A DNA stretch of 64,000 nt from Corynebacterium sp. 13CS0277 (GCF_002994655.1 NZ_PPDL01000001.1:62001-126000); one strand, 5' to 3'. Positions 36,977 through 45,131 are shown, counted from the stretch's first letter. Translations and numbers: made by a program. Notes: generated by a model not told the origin, from the sequence alone.

Positions 36977-37705
36977 GGCTGGTTCTTTAACTTAGGTCGG
37001 GTCGGCGGCAGGAACCCCGGGGCCCTGTGCGCAGGGGCCGGGTCGGCACGTTGGGTGTCGTGCGGTGATCCCGTCAACGAGACTTTAAGACTGTGTGTCT
37101 GCTCACAAGATACCGTTGTGATGGGGTGAGGTGAAAACCGGCAGCGGGCGCACCATTGACCCATACGTGCCAGCGGCAGTGTGCCCCTGGTCAACGTTCC
37201 TGCCTTGAACTACAGCCTGTGCGGGCTGTTTCTCGGGCTATTTTTCCCACCTGGTGGGCGGTATTGTTCGCCGTGCATGGGGTGGGCTAGGGGGCTGTGT
37301 CTCTGCGCGGCGCTTCCCAGGGAGGTGTGGGGAGCGCGGGTGGGGTGAGGGATATCCCACCCTGGCGTGGTCCCTTGGTGGTGTCCGCCCCCGTCGACCG
37401 GAGTCCCTCGCGTCGTCGGTGGCGCGGCAGGATGGGGCACCCGTGGGGTCGGGTGAGCCCGTGGGGGTGCATAGTCTGGGAAAACAGCACGAAGTTGCTG
37501 AGGAAAAACCGGGCTGCACGCGACGTGTCCCCGCCGTGGGCCTGGCGCCGGCAGCGGGGGAGAAGCTGCGTGTCGGGATTCAATCGTGCAGGTCACGGGC
37601 GTGCTTCTGGGGTTGTGGCAGTGGGTTCGCGAGTGCCGCGGGCCGTGGGGTGGGCGCATGGTTGTCGGCGTGGTGCCCGGCCGATGGCTGGTAGAGTTCA
37701 GCTTC
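36977..37705. other. Divergent spacer between the peptide ABC operon and lepB
   Basis: No gene is supported in this 729-base stretch. The left part carries the probable operon promoter near 37082-37108 on the minus strand. The right end carries TAGAGT at 37692-37697, a -10 pointing to lepB. The middle, about 37200-37650, is G-rich and I see nothing definite in it. Confidence 0.4.
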
Positions 37706-37780
37706 GTGATTTCCACTGCCAGCATCACGCCCGGTGGCAGTGCGTCCACTGAAGCGTTCACCTCGAAAGGCATCGCAGGC

Positions 37781-38530
37781 ATGAAGAACAAGGAGGCCGG
37801 CAAGGCCACCACCCGCGAGAACAAGCAGCGGCCCTGGTACATCGAAATCCCGATCGTCATCGCGATGACCGTGGTGCTGGTGTTCGTCATGCAGACCTTC
37901 ATCGGCCGCATGTACGTCATCCCCTCCCAGTCGATGGAGCCGACCCTCCACGGCTGTGCCGGCTGCAATGGTGACCGCATCTTCGTGGACAAGATCACCT
38001 ACGACTTCTCCGACCCGAAGCCCGGCGACGTTGTCGTGTTCAAGGGGCCCGACTCCTGGAACGACCGTTACGTGTCGCGCCGGAGCTCGAACTCGGTGCT
38101 GCGGGCCGTGCAGAATGCCGGCTCCTTCCTCGGGTTTGTTGCCCCGGACGAAAACGACCTCGTCAAGCGCATCATTGCCACCGGTGGGCAGACCGTCCAG
38201 TGCCTTGAGGGCGACCAGGGGGTCACCGTCGACGGCCACACCATTGACGCCTCCTACACGCTCACCCCGCCGGCGCACCCCGTCGATCCCCGCACCGGCA
38301 GCGAGGCCTGCGGCGGCGACTACTTCGGCCCGCTGACCGTCCCGGAGGGCAACGTCTTCGTCATGGGCGACAACCGCACCAATTCGGCGGACTCCCGCTA
38401 CCACATGGGGGATGAGTTCCAGGGCACCGTTCCTGAAGACAACATCATCGGCAAGGTGCAGGCCATCGTGTTGCCGCTGGGCCGCATGGGTCGGGTTCAC
38501 TCCGTCGACCTCGACGCCGCCCAGCAGTAG
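37781..38530 (+). CDS. lepB: Signal peptidase I
   Basis: The 249-residue protein has one N-terminal membrane segment (IEIPIVIAMTVVLVFVMQTF) followed by the catalytic domain. The nucleophile Ser51 is in VIPSQSMEPTL, the general base Lys129 in ENDLVKRIIATGG, and box E in VFVMGDNRTNSADSRYH. It removes signal peptides of exported proteins at the outer face of the membrane. I chose ATG 37781 because of GAAAGG ten bases upstream. A GTG at 37706 in the same frame lies 8 bases after a -10 (TAGAGT) and could give a leaderless, 25-residue longer form. Neighbours rplS, rnhB and DUF2469 are usual. Confidence 0.94.
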   Translation: MKNKEAGKATTRENKQRPWYIEIPIVIAMTVVLVFVMQTFIGRMYVIPSQSMEPTLHGCAGCNGDRIFVDKITYDFSDPKPGDVVVFKGPDSWNDRYVSRRSSNSVLRAVQNAGSFLGFVAPDENDLVKRIIATGGQTVQCLEGDQGVTVDGHTIDASYTLTPPAHPVDPRTGSEACGGDYFGPLTVPEGNVFVMGDNRTNSADSRYHMGDEFQGTVPEDNIIGKVQAIVLPLGRMGRVHSVDLDAAQQ

Positions 38531-38781
38531 CATCTCCTGTGTGCGTGCATCCCTTGTTTTCTTAAGGTGGGCGCGCGCCTCGAGCCGGTGTGTTCTCCCT
38601 TCTCGCCTTCTCCCGTGTGGGGTGGGCCCAGGGGAGGAGACACCGGCTGTGTCATGTCCACCCTGTGCCCATGGTGAATCGCTCAGGTGCCCGCCGTCAT
38701 TCGTGACTCGGGCGCGGCGACGTGCCACGATGAGGCACATCACTTGTGTGTCGGCTCGCGTTGTGTCGTGAAGGAGGGCCC

Positions 38782-39465
38782 ATGCGGCGGTTGAAACACC
38801 TACGCACCCACGAGGTTGCGCTGATGAAGGCGGGCCTCGGGCCGGTCGCTGGCGTGGATGAAGCTGGCCGTGGGGCCTGCGCGGGGCCCCTCACTGTCGC
38901 CGCGTGCATCCTCCCGCCCGAGCCCGTAGCCGCGCTGGCGGAGCTCACCGACTCCAAGAAGCTGACTGCTGCCGCCCGGGCCCGCCTGTACCCACTGGTG
39001 CAACATCACGCGCTGGCCTACGCAATCGTCTTCATCAGCCCCCAGGAAATCGACCGTTTGGGCCTCACCCACGCCAACATCGGCGGCATGCGTCGCGCGG
39101 TGGCCGCGCTCGGCGTGGAACCCGGATACGTGCTCACCGACGCGATGAGCGTCGGCGGCCTGCGGCAGCCGTTCCTGCCGATGATCGGCGGTGATGCCAC
39201 CGTCCGCTGTATCGCCGCCGCCAGTGTGCTTGCCAAGCACTCCCGCGACGTCGCCATGGGCGAACTCGACGAGGTGTATCCCGGCTACGGGCTGGGCGGC
39301 CACAAAGGATATGGCACTGCGGCACACATGGATGCGGTGCGCCGCCACGGCGGCACCCCCATCCACCGCTATAGTTATGCCAACGTTGCCGCAGCCCACA
39401 GTGCCTGGCGTGCTCGCAAGGAGTCCGCCGCCGGCTGCGGAATCACGGAGGGCGACACCCCGTGA
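38782..39465 (+). CDS. rnhB: Ribonuclease HII
   Basis: The 227-residue protein has the RNase HII motifs [16 protein letters not shown], with the catalytic Asp-Glu pair, [18 protein letters not shown] and [13 protein letters not shown]. It nicks RNA in RNA-DNA hybrids, including single ribonucleotides in DNA. AAGGAGGG at 38771-38778 fixes the ATG. DUF2469 follows 40 bases later, the usual corynebacterial order. Confidence 0.96.
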   Translation: MRRLKHLRTHEVALMKAGLGPVAGVDEAGRGACAGPLTVAACILPPEPVAALAELTDSKKLTAAARARLYPLVQHHALAYAIVFISPQEIDRLGLTHANIGGMRRAVAALGVEPGYVLTDAMSVGGLRQPFLPMIGGDATVRCIAAASVLAKHSRDVAMGELDEVYPGYGLGGHKGYGTAAHMDAVRRHGGTPIHRYSYANVAAAHSAWRARKESAAGCGITEGDTP

Positions 39466-39505
39466 GTTTTTTCTTTCCCACCACATCATCCGAAGCTGGA
39501 GAACC

Positions 39506-39811
39506 ATGAGCGCAGAGGACCTGGAGAACTACGAGGCTGAAGTCGAACTCTCCCTGTATCGGGAGTACCGCGACGTCGTGAGCCAGTTCTCCTACGTCGT
39601 CGAAACCGAACGCCGCTTCTACCTTGCGAACGCCGTGGAGCTGATTCCCCGCTCCGCCGGGGGCGAGGTCTACTACGAGCTGCGCATGTCGGACGCCTGG
39701 GTGTGGGACATGTACCGCTCGGCGCGTTTCGTGCGCTACGTCCGCGTGATCACCTACAAGGACGTCAACATCGAGGAACTCGACAAGCCGGAAATCACCT
39801 TCCCGCAGTAG
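39506..39811 (+). CDS. DUF2469 family protein
   Basis: The 101-residue acidic protein (MSAEDLENYEAEVELSLYRE, VVETERRFYLANAVELIPRS, YVRVITYKDVNIEELDKPE) belongs to the actinobacterial DUF2469 family, which sits next to rnhB throughout the group (Rv2901c in M. tuberculosis). Function is unknown. CTGGAGA at 39496-39502 lies close to the ATG and is the likely ribosome-binding site. Confidence 0.93.
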   Translation: MSAEDLENYEAEVELSLYREYRDVVSQFSYVVETERRFYLANAVELIPRSAGGEVYYELRMSDAWVWDMYRSARFVRYVRVITYKDVNIEELDKPEITFPQ

Positions 39812-39829
39812 CACCTCACACACACCACG

Positions 39830-39883
39830 CAACGGCAGTCGTTGGAAAGCAGTACCCCTCCTGCTTCCCGGCGGCTGCCGTTG
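39830..39883 (+). terminator. Branched hairpin after DUF2469
   Basis: CAACGGCAG (39830-39838) pairs with CTGCCGTTG (39875-39883), and GGAAAGCAG with CTGCTTCC inside. It starts 18 bases after the stop codon. The remainder of the 368-base gap to 40179 holds two DnaA-box-like sites. Confidence 0.5.
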
Positions 39884-40020
39884 TGCGTGCGCGCACGAGG
39901 GGCTTTCCCAGGGGCGTGTGGGCAGGGTCGCAGGGGTGGCGCAAGCCTGTGCCGGCCGGAGACTTCACCGCCCGCCGGGGTGAATCGGGGGAGGTGTGGG
40001 GGTGACTTCTCCGCGGGATC

Positions 40021-40059
40021 TGTGGACAACGCTTGCCATGGTGGGTCCGCTGTGGACAA
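40021..40059 (-). promoter_or_regulatory. Two DnaA-box-like 9-mers upstream of yraN
   Basis: TGTGGACAA occurs at 40021-40029 and 40051-40059, in the same orientation and exactly 30 bases apart. Read on the minus strand it is TTGTCCACA, a DnaA-box form used in high-GC actinobacteria. They lie about 120-160 bases before the yraN-dprA pair. Confidence 0.45.
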
Positions 40060-40179
40060 GTGTGCTGACCCGGCGCGCAGCACCGTGGGTGGTGCGGGCA
40101 CAGTGTGGGCACCCCGCGGGAGTGCGCCTCCTCGTGCGCAGCACCGGCTGTGCCCGCACCCCGCGGGGGAGGAGGACCC

Positions 40180-40977
40180 ATGACGACTCCCAATCACATC
40201 CCGAGCGTTTCGTCGCCTACGGCTGTCAGTGGCTGTGCCGCGCCCGCGTGCAGCGTGGCGCAGCAGGTGCCGGAGGGGGTGCCTGTCGCAGCTGTGCCTG
40301 CGGAGACGTGGAATCAGGAACCCCGTGACGCCGCCCAACTCAGCCGCTTCGGCGTGGAGGTCGGCGTGCGCGCCTACACGGCCGCCGGTGGGGAGATTCT
40401 GCAGCGTTCCCCAAAGGTGCACGACGGTCGCGCCGACCTGCTGGTCTTTTTGCCGCCCGGCTGCGCAATGACCCCCGGCATCTTGAGCGATGATCCCCAG
40501 CTGCCGTTGCGGCAGTCCACGCCGCCGCCGGGTGGTGAGGATGCGCCCCCGGGAGTGGGAGCGCTCGTTGTCGTCGACGTGAGCGTCCGCCGGGGCACGT
40601 CCCTGGGGCGACGGCCGTTTATGAGTGCGCCGAAGGCTGCCCGGTTGCGGGCTGTTGCGAAGGCCAGTTTCGCCCAGTGGCGGGCGCAGCACGGCGACGA
40701 GGCTGCCACCGGCCTGCGGGTGTCGTATGACGCTCTCGTGGTCTACGTCCGCGGGCAGCGCGCCGAGGTGGTGCTGCACCACGACATCCTTCCGCAGGTC
40801 GAACCCGGCCGCCAGGCGCTCGTGCACGGCCGCACTGGTACCCGTGCACCCCACAGCCAGGGCGCCGGCGCGTCGGGTGGTGCCCGCATCAGCGCGGTGA
40901 TCCCCGTCGGCAGTGTGCCGATCGTGCCCCGTATCGTTGCCCGCACGCATCGGCCTGCGCAGGCGGTGACTCGATGA
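40180..40977 (+). CDS. YraN/UPF0102-like protein, atypical and extended
   Basis: The position (after rnhB-DUF2469, overlapping dprA) and the core pattern SRFGVEVGVRAYTAAGGEIL, DGRADLLVFL, ALVVVDVSVRRGTS, SAPKAARLRAVAKASFAQW identify a YraN/UPF0102 relative of the restriction-endonuclease-like fold. The usual core reads GEIDLI and VEVKTR; here the Glu of GEID is Ala and the EVK is DVS, so the nuclease-type active site looks altered. The protein has 265 residues against about 120, with about 50 extra at the N-terminus, an insert of about 30 in the core and about 100 at the C-terminus. GGGGAGGAGG precedes the ATG. It overlaps dprA by 4 bases. Confidence 0.75.
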   Translation: MTTPNHIPSVSSPTAVSGCAAPACSVAQQVPEGVPVAAVPAETWNQEPRDAAQLSRFGVEVGVRAYTAAGGEILQRSPKVHDGRADLLVFLPPGCAMTPGILSDDPQLPLRQSTPPPGGEDAPPGVGALVVVDVSVRRGTSLGRRPFMSAPKAARLRAVAKASFAQWRAQHGDEAATGLRVSYDALVVYVRGQRAEVVLHHDILPQVEPGRQALVHGRTGTRAPHSQGAGASGGARISAVIPVGSVPIVPRIVARTHRPAQAVTR

Positions 40978-42224
40978 GCGCCCAGCACACCCCGCGACAC
41001 GTCCCAGGTGTGGGCACTGCTGCGCTGGGGCGGGTCACGAACCCCACCGCCCGGCAGTGGGCAGTCACTTTCCTCCAGGCCAAGCTTGGCGGGCCGCACC
41101 GGGGAATCAGTGAACTCATCGCGCAGGGGCACACCCCCGAGGAGATCGTCGAGCAGTGGAATCACATGCACGACGGCGAGCTGTGGCGGGAAGGCCTCGG
41201 CGGCTACGCGGCACTGAAAGACTGCAATGTGCTTAGCCATGATCCGGCCGACATCTTTGAGCGTGGCGTGGCCGCCGGCGGCCGGCTCATCCTGCCGGGG
41301 GATGCTCAGTGGCCCGCGCAGCTGGGCGAGCGCTTCCAGTTCCTTTCCGCCGTCGGCGAGCAGCACCCCAAAGCCAAAGACCCGGCCGCCTGCCTGCCTC
41401 TGGGGCTGTGGGTTCGTGGGGGCAACCTCGCCGAGCTCACCCGCCGCGCGATGGCCATCGTCGGCACCCGCACCCTCGACCGCTACGGGCACGACGTCAC
41501 CCGCAGCTTCGTCACCGAGCTCTGTGCCCAGGGCTACACCATCGTGTCCGGGGGTGCCCTCGGCGTCGACGCCATCGCCCACCGCACCGCACTCGAGCAC
41601 GGCGTGCCCACGATCGCGGTGCTTGCCTGCGGCATCGACCAGGTCTACCCCGCCAAACACCGCGCACTGTTCCACGACATCGTCGACGCCGGCGGGGCGG
41701 TCGTCAGCGAATACTGCGCGGGCATCCCGCCCGGACGGCACCGCTTTCTCACCCGCAACCGGCTCGTCGCAGCCCTCGCGGTCGGCACCATCGTCACCGA
41801 AGCTCCCTGGCGTTCCGGGGCGCTGAACACGCTGAGCTGGGCAGCGGCCCTCGGCACGGTCCCTATGGCGGTCCCCGGGCCCGTGAACGCCACCGCCAGC
41901 AGAGGCTGCCTCGAAGCCATCCGCCAAGGCCGCGCCAACCAGGTATCCTCCGTCGCCGAAGTCCTCGAACTGTGCGCGCCCCTGGGCACCATCGACGCCG
42001 AAGAGGAAACAGCAGCACTGTTTCCCGCACGCGCCGCCCAGCAATTAAGCCGACTGCAGCTCACGGTGCTCGACGCTGTCGGGCACGAACCGGCACCGAC
42101 GGAGACCGTGGCGCGCCGGGCGGGGGTAGCGGAGGACGCGGCCGGAGTGGTGCTGCTGGAATTGGAGAAACTGCAGTTGGTGACCCTTGCGCAGGGGCTG
42201 TGGGCCCTGCCGCGTCTGTGGTGA
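40974..42224 (+). CDS. dprA: DNA-processing protein DprA/Smf
   Basis: The 416-residue protein has the DprA Rossmann core: AMAIVGTRTLDRYGHDVTRS, IVSGGALGVDAIAHRTALEH, VLACGIDQVYPAKHRALF, FLTRNRLVAALAVGTIVTEA and VPGPVNATASRGCLEAIRQG. A C-terminal winged-helix-like part ends the protein. DprA loads RecA on incoming single-stranded DNA. The N-terminal 100 residues are helical. ATGA overlap with yraN implies coupling. The comM gene normally between yraN and dprA is absent. Confidence 0.94.
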   Translation: MSAQHTPRHVPGVGTAALGRVTNPTARQWAVTFLQAKLGGPHRGISELIAQGHTPEEIVEQWNHMHDGELWREGLGGYAALKDCNVLSHDPADIFERGVAAGGRLILPGDAQWPAQLGERFQFLSAVGEQHPKAKDPAACLPLGLWVRGGNLAELTRRAMAIVGTRTLDRYGHDVTRSFVTELCAQGYTIVSGGALGVDAIAHRTALEHGVPTIAVLACGIDQVYPAKHRALFHDIVDAGGAVVSEYCAGIPPGRHRFLTRNRLVAALAVGTIVTEAPWRSGALNTLSWAAALGTVPMAVPGPVNATASRGCLEAIRQGRANQVSSVAEVLELCAPLGTIDAEEETAALFPARAAQQLSRLQLTVLDAVGHEPAPTETVARRAGVAEDAAGVVLLELEKLQLVTLAQGLWALPRLW

Positions 42225-42257
42225 ACGGGGGTAGAAACCCACAGGGCCTAAAGCAAA

Positions 42258-42305
42258 GGCTTGCATAACCGCAATAGGCCAACTAAAGTTGGCCAGGCAA
42301 GCCTC
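42258..42305. repeat. Nested inverted repeat
   Basis: AGGCTTGC (42258-42265) pairs with GCAAGCCT (42298-42305). Between them is a perfect hairpin GGCCAAC-TAAA-GTTGGCC (42278-42295). It begins 33 bases after the dprA stop and could be a terminator, although there is no U-run, or part of a structured RNA. Confidence 0.5.
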
Positions 42306-42676
42306 AAGTAAGACGCTGTCGAGGGTTCGGGCTGGATTCCTCGGCACCTGCGTTTTACACCGCACATGCGTACAACCCGGCGTCGGGTCCTGCTCGAACG
42401 CTGCATGTTCCAACATTGCTCGCGGGTATGCCTTCCTTCCAGGTGGTCCCATCCGGGCAGGCCAGTCTCACGGCGCCGGGGAAATCATCAGCAGCCACGT
42501 TTCGTGGCGGCGGGTGTTTCACAGGTGTGCTGAACGGGTACTTGCACATTTTGGGTGAGTCAACAGTGGCGCATCCGCCCCACAAACCCACGCCGAAGTT
42601 GTCTTCGGCGCGGGGGCGAGGGGTGGGTGCGCCATTGTGCATTGTCAGGCCTCGCTGGGGCGGTCTCTGGGGCGGC

Positions 42677-42682
42677 TACACT
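42677..42682 (+). promoter_or_regulatory. -10 element of xerC, leaderless type
   Basis: TACACT, then 8 bases, then the ATG of xerC. There is no Shine-Dalgarno sequence. Confidence 0.5.
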
Positions 42683-42690
42683 GCAGTGTC

Positions 42691-43665
42691 ATGACCGTGC
42701 CAGAACGCTTTGCCCGCGCCGTCGAGGACTTCGGGGAACACCTCGACAAGGTGGAGGGGCGGAGTCCCGCGACGGTGCGAGGCTACACCCGCGACTTGCT
42801 TGACCTGGGAACCCATCTCGGGGAGATCGACGACTTCACCGTCGACACCATTCGCTCCTGGCTGGCGCTCGGGGTGGAACACGGCTGGAAACGATCGACC
42901 ATCGCCCGCCGCGTCGCGAGCGTGCGTGCCTTCAGCACCTGGGCTGCCCGCCATGGGCTCATTGCCCGCGATGTGGCCGCCCGCGTGGTGGCGCCGAAGG
43001 CCGCGAAAACGCTGCCGACGGTGCTGTCGAGCCAGGCGGCCGAGACGTTTCTCGCCGCAGCCGGGGAACCCACAGCGGGCAGCCGTGCCCGTGGCGACGA
43101 GCAGCAAGAACTCGCGCCTGCGGATCGGGCCGAAGCACTTCGCGACCAGGCCATGATGGAGCTGCTCTACGCGGCGGGTATGCGTGTCGCCGAACTTGTC
43201 GGCATGGACATCGCCCACCTCAACCTCGCCCAGGGCACCGCGCTGGTCACCGGTAAAGGCAACAAGCAACGCTTCGTGCCTTTTGGTGAACCCGCGGCGC
43301 GCGCCCTGGAAGCCTGGCTCGATGACGGCCGCAGCATCCTCGCGCAGCCGGGGGAGACCGCGCTGTTCGTGGGGCGGCGCGGGCGCCGCATCGACGCCCG
43401 CCAGGTGCGCCGCGTGGTCTCGCGACTCGCCGACGAGATCGGCGCCCAGGGGCTGACCCCCCACGGCTTGCGGCACACCGCCGCCACCCACCTGCTGGAC
43501 GGCGGCGCGGACCTCACCACGGTGCAGCACGTGCTCGGGCATGCTTCCCTCAACACCACGCAGATCTACACCCACGTGTCCACCCAGCGCCTGCGCGACG
43601 CATTTTTTGGCGCTCATCCTCGCGCGCACCTCACGGAGAGCACCGAGGGCGATGGTGGGCAGTAG
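42691..43665 (+). CDS. xerC: Tyrosine recombinase XerC
   Basis: The 324-residue protein has an N-terminal SAM-like core-binding domain (VEGRSPATVRGYTRDLLDLG) and the catalytic domain with the full set Arg165 (AAGMRVAEL), Lys189 (TGKGNKQR), His258 and Arg261 (HGLRHTAATHLL), His284 (LGHASLNT) and Tyr293 (QIYTHVS). With XerD it resolves chromosome dimers at dif. Its place between dprA and rpsB matches other corynebacteria, so it is not a phage integrase. Confidence 0.95.
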   Translation: MTVPERFARAVEDFGEHLDKVEGRSPATVRGYTRDLLDLGTHLGEIDDFTVDTIRSWLALGVEHGWKRSTIARRVASVRAFSTWAARHGLIARDVAARVVAPKAAKTLPTVLSSQAAETFLAAAGEPTAGSRARGDEQQELAPADRAEALRDQAMMELLYAAGMRVAELVGMDIAHLNLAQGTALVTGKGNKQRFVPFGEPAARALEAWLDDGRSILAQPGETALFVGRRGRRIDARQVRRVVSRLADEIGAQGLTPHGLRHTAATHLLDGGADLTTVQHVLGHASLNTTQIYTHVSTQRLRDAFFGAHPRAHLTESTEGDGGQ

Positions 43666-43707
43666 CCCCCAGGTGCCGATGCGGCCAGGCCGTGGGGGTA
43701 GCGGACT

Positions 43708-44967
43708 CTAGCGTGCCGGGGTCGGCTTGAGCCGAATTACCGGGCGCTGCAGGAGTGACAACGGATTGATGTAGCTCTTCCGCCCGGTACGGGCACCCCA
43801 GCCGAGCCCGGGGTACCCGTCAACGCTCGGCGCCAACCGGCCAATGACCACCCCCGCCTGGACGACGTCGCCCCGGGACACCAGGGCGTACACCGGCTCG
43901 TACGTCGTGCGCAGGCCCTCCCCATGGTCGATGCTCACCACGGGCTTCCCGGCAACCACCCCGGCGAAGGCGACGGTGCCCTCCCCGGCGGCAAACACGG
44001 GCGCGCCGACCGCAAGCTCGAGGTCGACGCCCCGGTGGCCGGGCAGCCACGGCTTGTCCGGATTGTCGAAACCGCGCAGCACCCGAGGCGTGGCGTGCGT
44101 CGCCGACGTGGGCGAGAGGAACACCCCGTACCGGGACGACAAGGCTGCTGCCGGTGCCTCCAGCGCCTCGGCGGGAATCAGATGGTTCTCCCAGGGGGCG
44201 AAGGCCGCGAGCGACAGCGTCAGCGCGTAGCCGAAAGCACGGACGGAAAGATTGCGCACCTTCACCCGGCGGGCCACCACAGGCCCCTGCCGGGCGGCAG
44301 CCGTATCCGGAGTAGCAGGCTCCGACGGTGTGCTGTCTTCTCGGGGTGCGGCGTCCTCACTGTGTCGACTCGATGCCGCGTGCTCACTGCTGGCGACGTC
44401 GCGCGGCGGCGGGATGTCGCCGGCATGGGTCGAGCACGTGTTGTCCTCGGTGGGCGTGCTGCCCGGGGTGGCGGCGCTGCCCTCCTCGGATAGGAACTTG
44501 TCCACCACGGACGCGCCACTGCAGCGCGCCCACGCCCGCTGCAGCAGGGGAAGGTCCTCCTGTGCGGGTCCTGCGGAGTCCGCCTCAGGAGAGCCGGCCG
44601 TGCCGCGCGGAGCACGCCCCGGGCGCGGCTCGTCGCGTGTCGGCGGCGCCGACTGTGCGGTGGAGGAGGCCGCGGGCGCGGGACCGGAAGGCGCAGTGGG
44701 GGAGGAGGCGGCCGGGGCCTCCTCCGGCTGCAGTCGCGCGGCCACCCGGGAGGCCACGGTGGCGAGCCGGCCACGCACGGACCTCACCGCGCGCGGCAGC
44801 CTCGGATTCGCCGGCGCGCGGTGCCGGCCCACCGCCGGGCGCGTGCGACGGGCGGTGCCGTGTGCATCCGCCGTGGCCGCAGCCTGGGCGCAAACCACCG
44901 CCGGAGCGCTGCCGCGGTCGGGGTTGCGGGTCGAAGAATTCAGGGACAACGTGAAAGAGAACAACAT
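43708..44967 (-). CDS. M23/LytM-like peptidase-fold protein, probably non-catalytic
   Basis: The frame codes for 419 residues. The C-terminal third is an M23 domain: HRGVDLELAVGAPVFAAGEG contains the first zinc-ligand pair His311 and Asp315, followed by SIDHGEGLRTTYEPVYALV. The last ligand, normally His in an LHWG-type motif, is Gly389 here (GLGWGARTG). A hydrophobic segment (AFGYALTLSLAAFAPW) precedes the domain. The first 230 residues are Ala/Pro/Ser-rich low complexity, so the true start may be further in, for example at a GTG coding VVARRVKVRNLS. Genes of this type lie opposite rpsB across the actinobacteria. Confidence 0.8.
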   Translation of the reverse strand: MLFSFTLSLNSSTRNPDRGSAPAVVCAQAAATADAHGTARRTRPAVGRHRAPANPRLPRAVRSVRGRLATVASRVAARLQPEEAPAASSPTAPSGPAPAASSTAQSAPPTRDEPRPGRAPRGTAGSPEADSAGPAQEDLPLLQRAWARCSGASVVDKFLSEEGSAATPGSTPTEDNTCSTHAGDIPPPRDVASSEHAASSRHSEDAAPREDSTPSEPATPDTAAARQGPVVARRVKVRNLSVRAFGYALTLSLAAFAPWENHLIPAEALEAPAAALSSRYGVFLSPTSATHATPRVLRGFDNPDKPWLPGHRGVDLELAVGAPVFAAGEGTVAFAGVVAGKPVVSIDHGEGLRTTYEPVYALVSRGDVVQAGVVIGRLAPSVDGYPGLGWGARTGRKSYINPLSLLQRPVIRLKPTPAR

Positions 44968-45020
44968 GGCTCATAGCCTGCACGGTTTCAGCACACCATG
45001 CGAGGGATCGCGGGCGAGCC

Positions 45021-45105
45021 TGTGGATAACTCCCTGTGAGAGGTGTGACCACTGGGGCGCGTGGAGACAATCTGCAGGCCAGGGCGATAACGCATTTGTG
45101 GATAA
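45021..45105 (-). promoter_or_regulatory. Two perfect DnaA boxes upstream of rpsB
   Basis: TGTGGATAA, the complement of the consensus DnaA box TTATCCACA, occurs at 45021-45029 and again at 45097-45105 in the same orientation. Both are in the spacer between the M23 gene and rpsB. The second overlaps the predicted -35 element of rpsB. Confidence 0.5.
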
Positions 45106-45125
45106 CGGGGGCAGTTCATTATGCT
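45096..45125 (+). promoter_or_regulatory. Predicted rpsB promoter
   Basis: A -35-like TTGTGG (45096-45101), an 18-base spacer and a -10-like TATGCT (45120-45125). The transcript would start near 45132 and have a leader of about 370 bases. Confidence 0.45.
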
Positions 45126-45131
45126 TAGCCG

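Larger units (their letters stand above)
42225..42690. other. Structured 466-base gap between dprA and xerC
   Basis: No protein-coding frame here has convincing character. The left part has nested inverted repeats (42258-42305). A second hairpin CGCCGAAG-TTGT-CTTCGGCG is at 42591-42610. The xerC -10 lies at the right end. The middle, 42310-42560, has mixed composition, less GC-rich than coding DNA, and could hold an RNA gene or remnants of a lost gene; corynebacterial relatives often carry a siderophore-interacting protein gene near here. Confidence 0.4.

Noticed and set aside
42258-42310. DtxR-type iron box in the dprA-xerC gap
   Set aside because: AGGCAAGCCT resembles only the core of the 19-base consensus, and its symmetry is better explained by the nested hairpin.
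42045-42452. Possible minus-strand gene overlapping the end of dprA and the following gap
   Set aside because: More than a third overlaps dprA antisense, there is no ribosome-binding site, and the composition is not protein-like.
42691-43665. Phage or island integrase
   Set aside because: The tyrosine recombinase lies in the conserved dprA-xerC-rpsB order and has XerC features; no attachment sites or phage genes flank it.
40021-45105. Replication origin suggested by four DnaA boxes
   Set aside because: There is no dnaA or dnaN nearby, no AT-rich unwinding region, and the boxes are split over two gaps 5 kb apart. Gene regulation is more likely.
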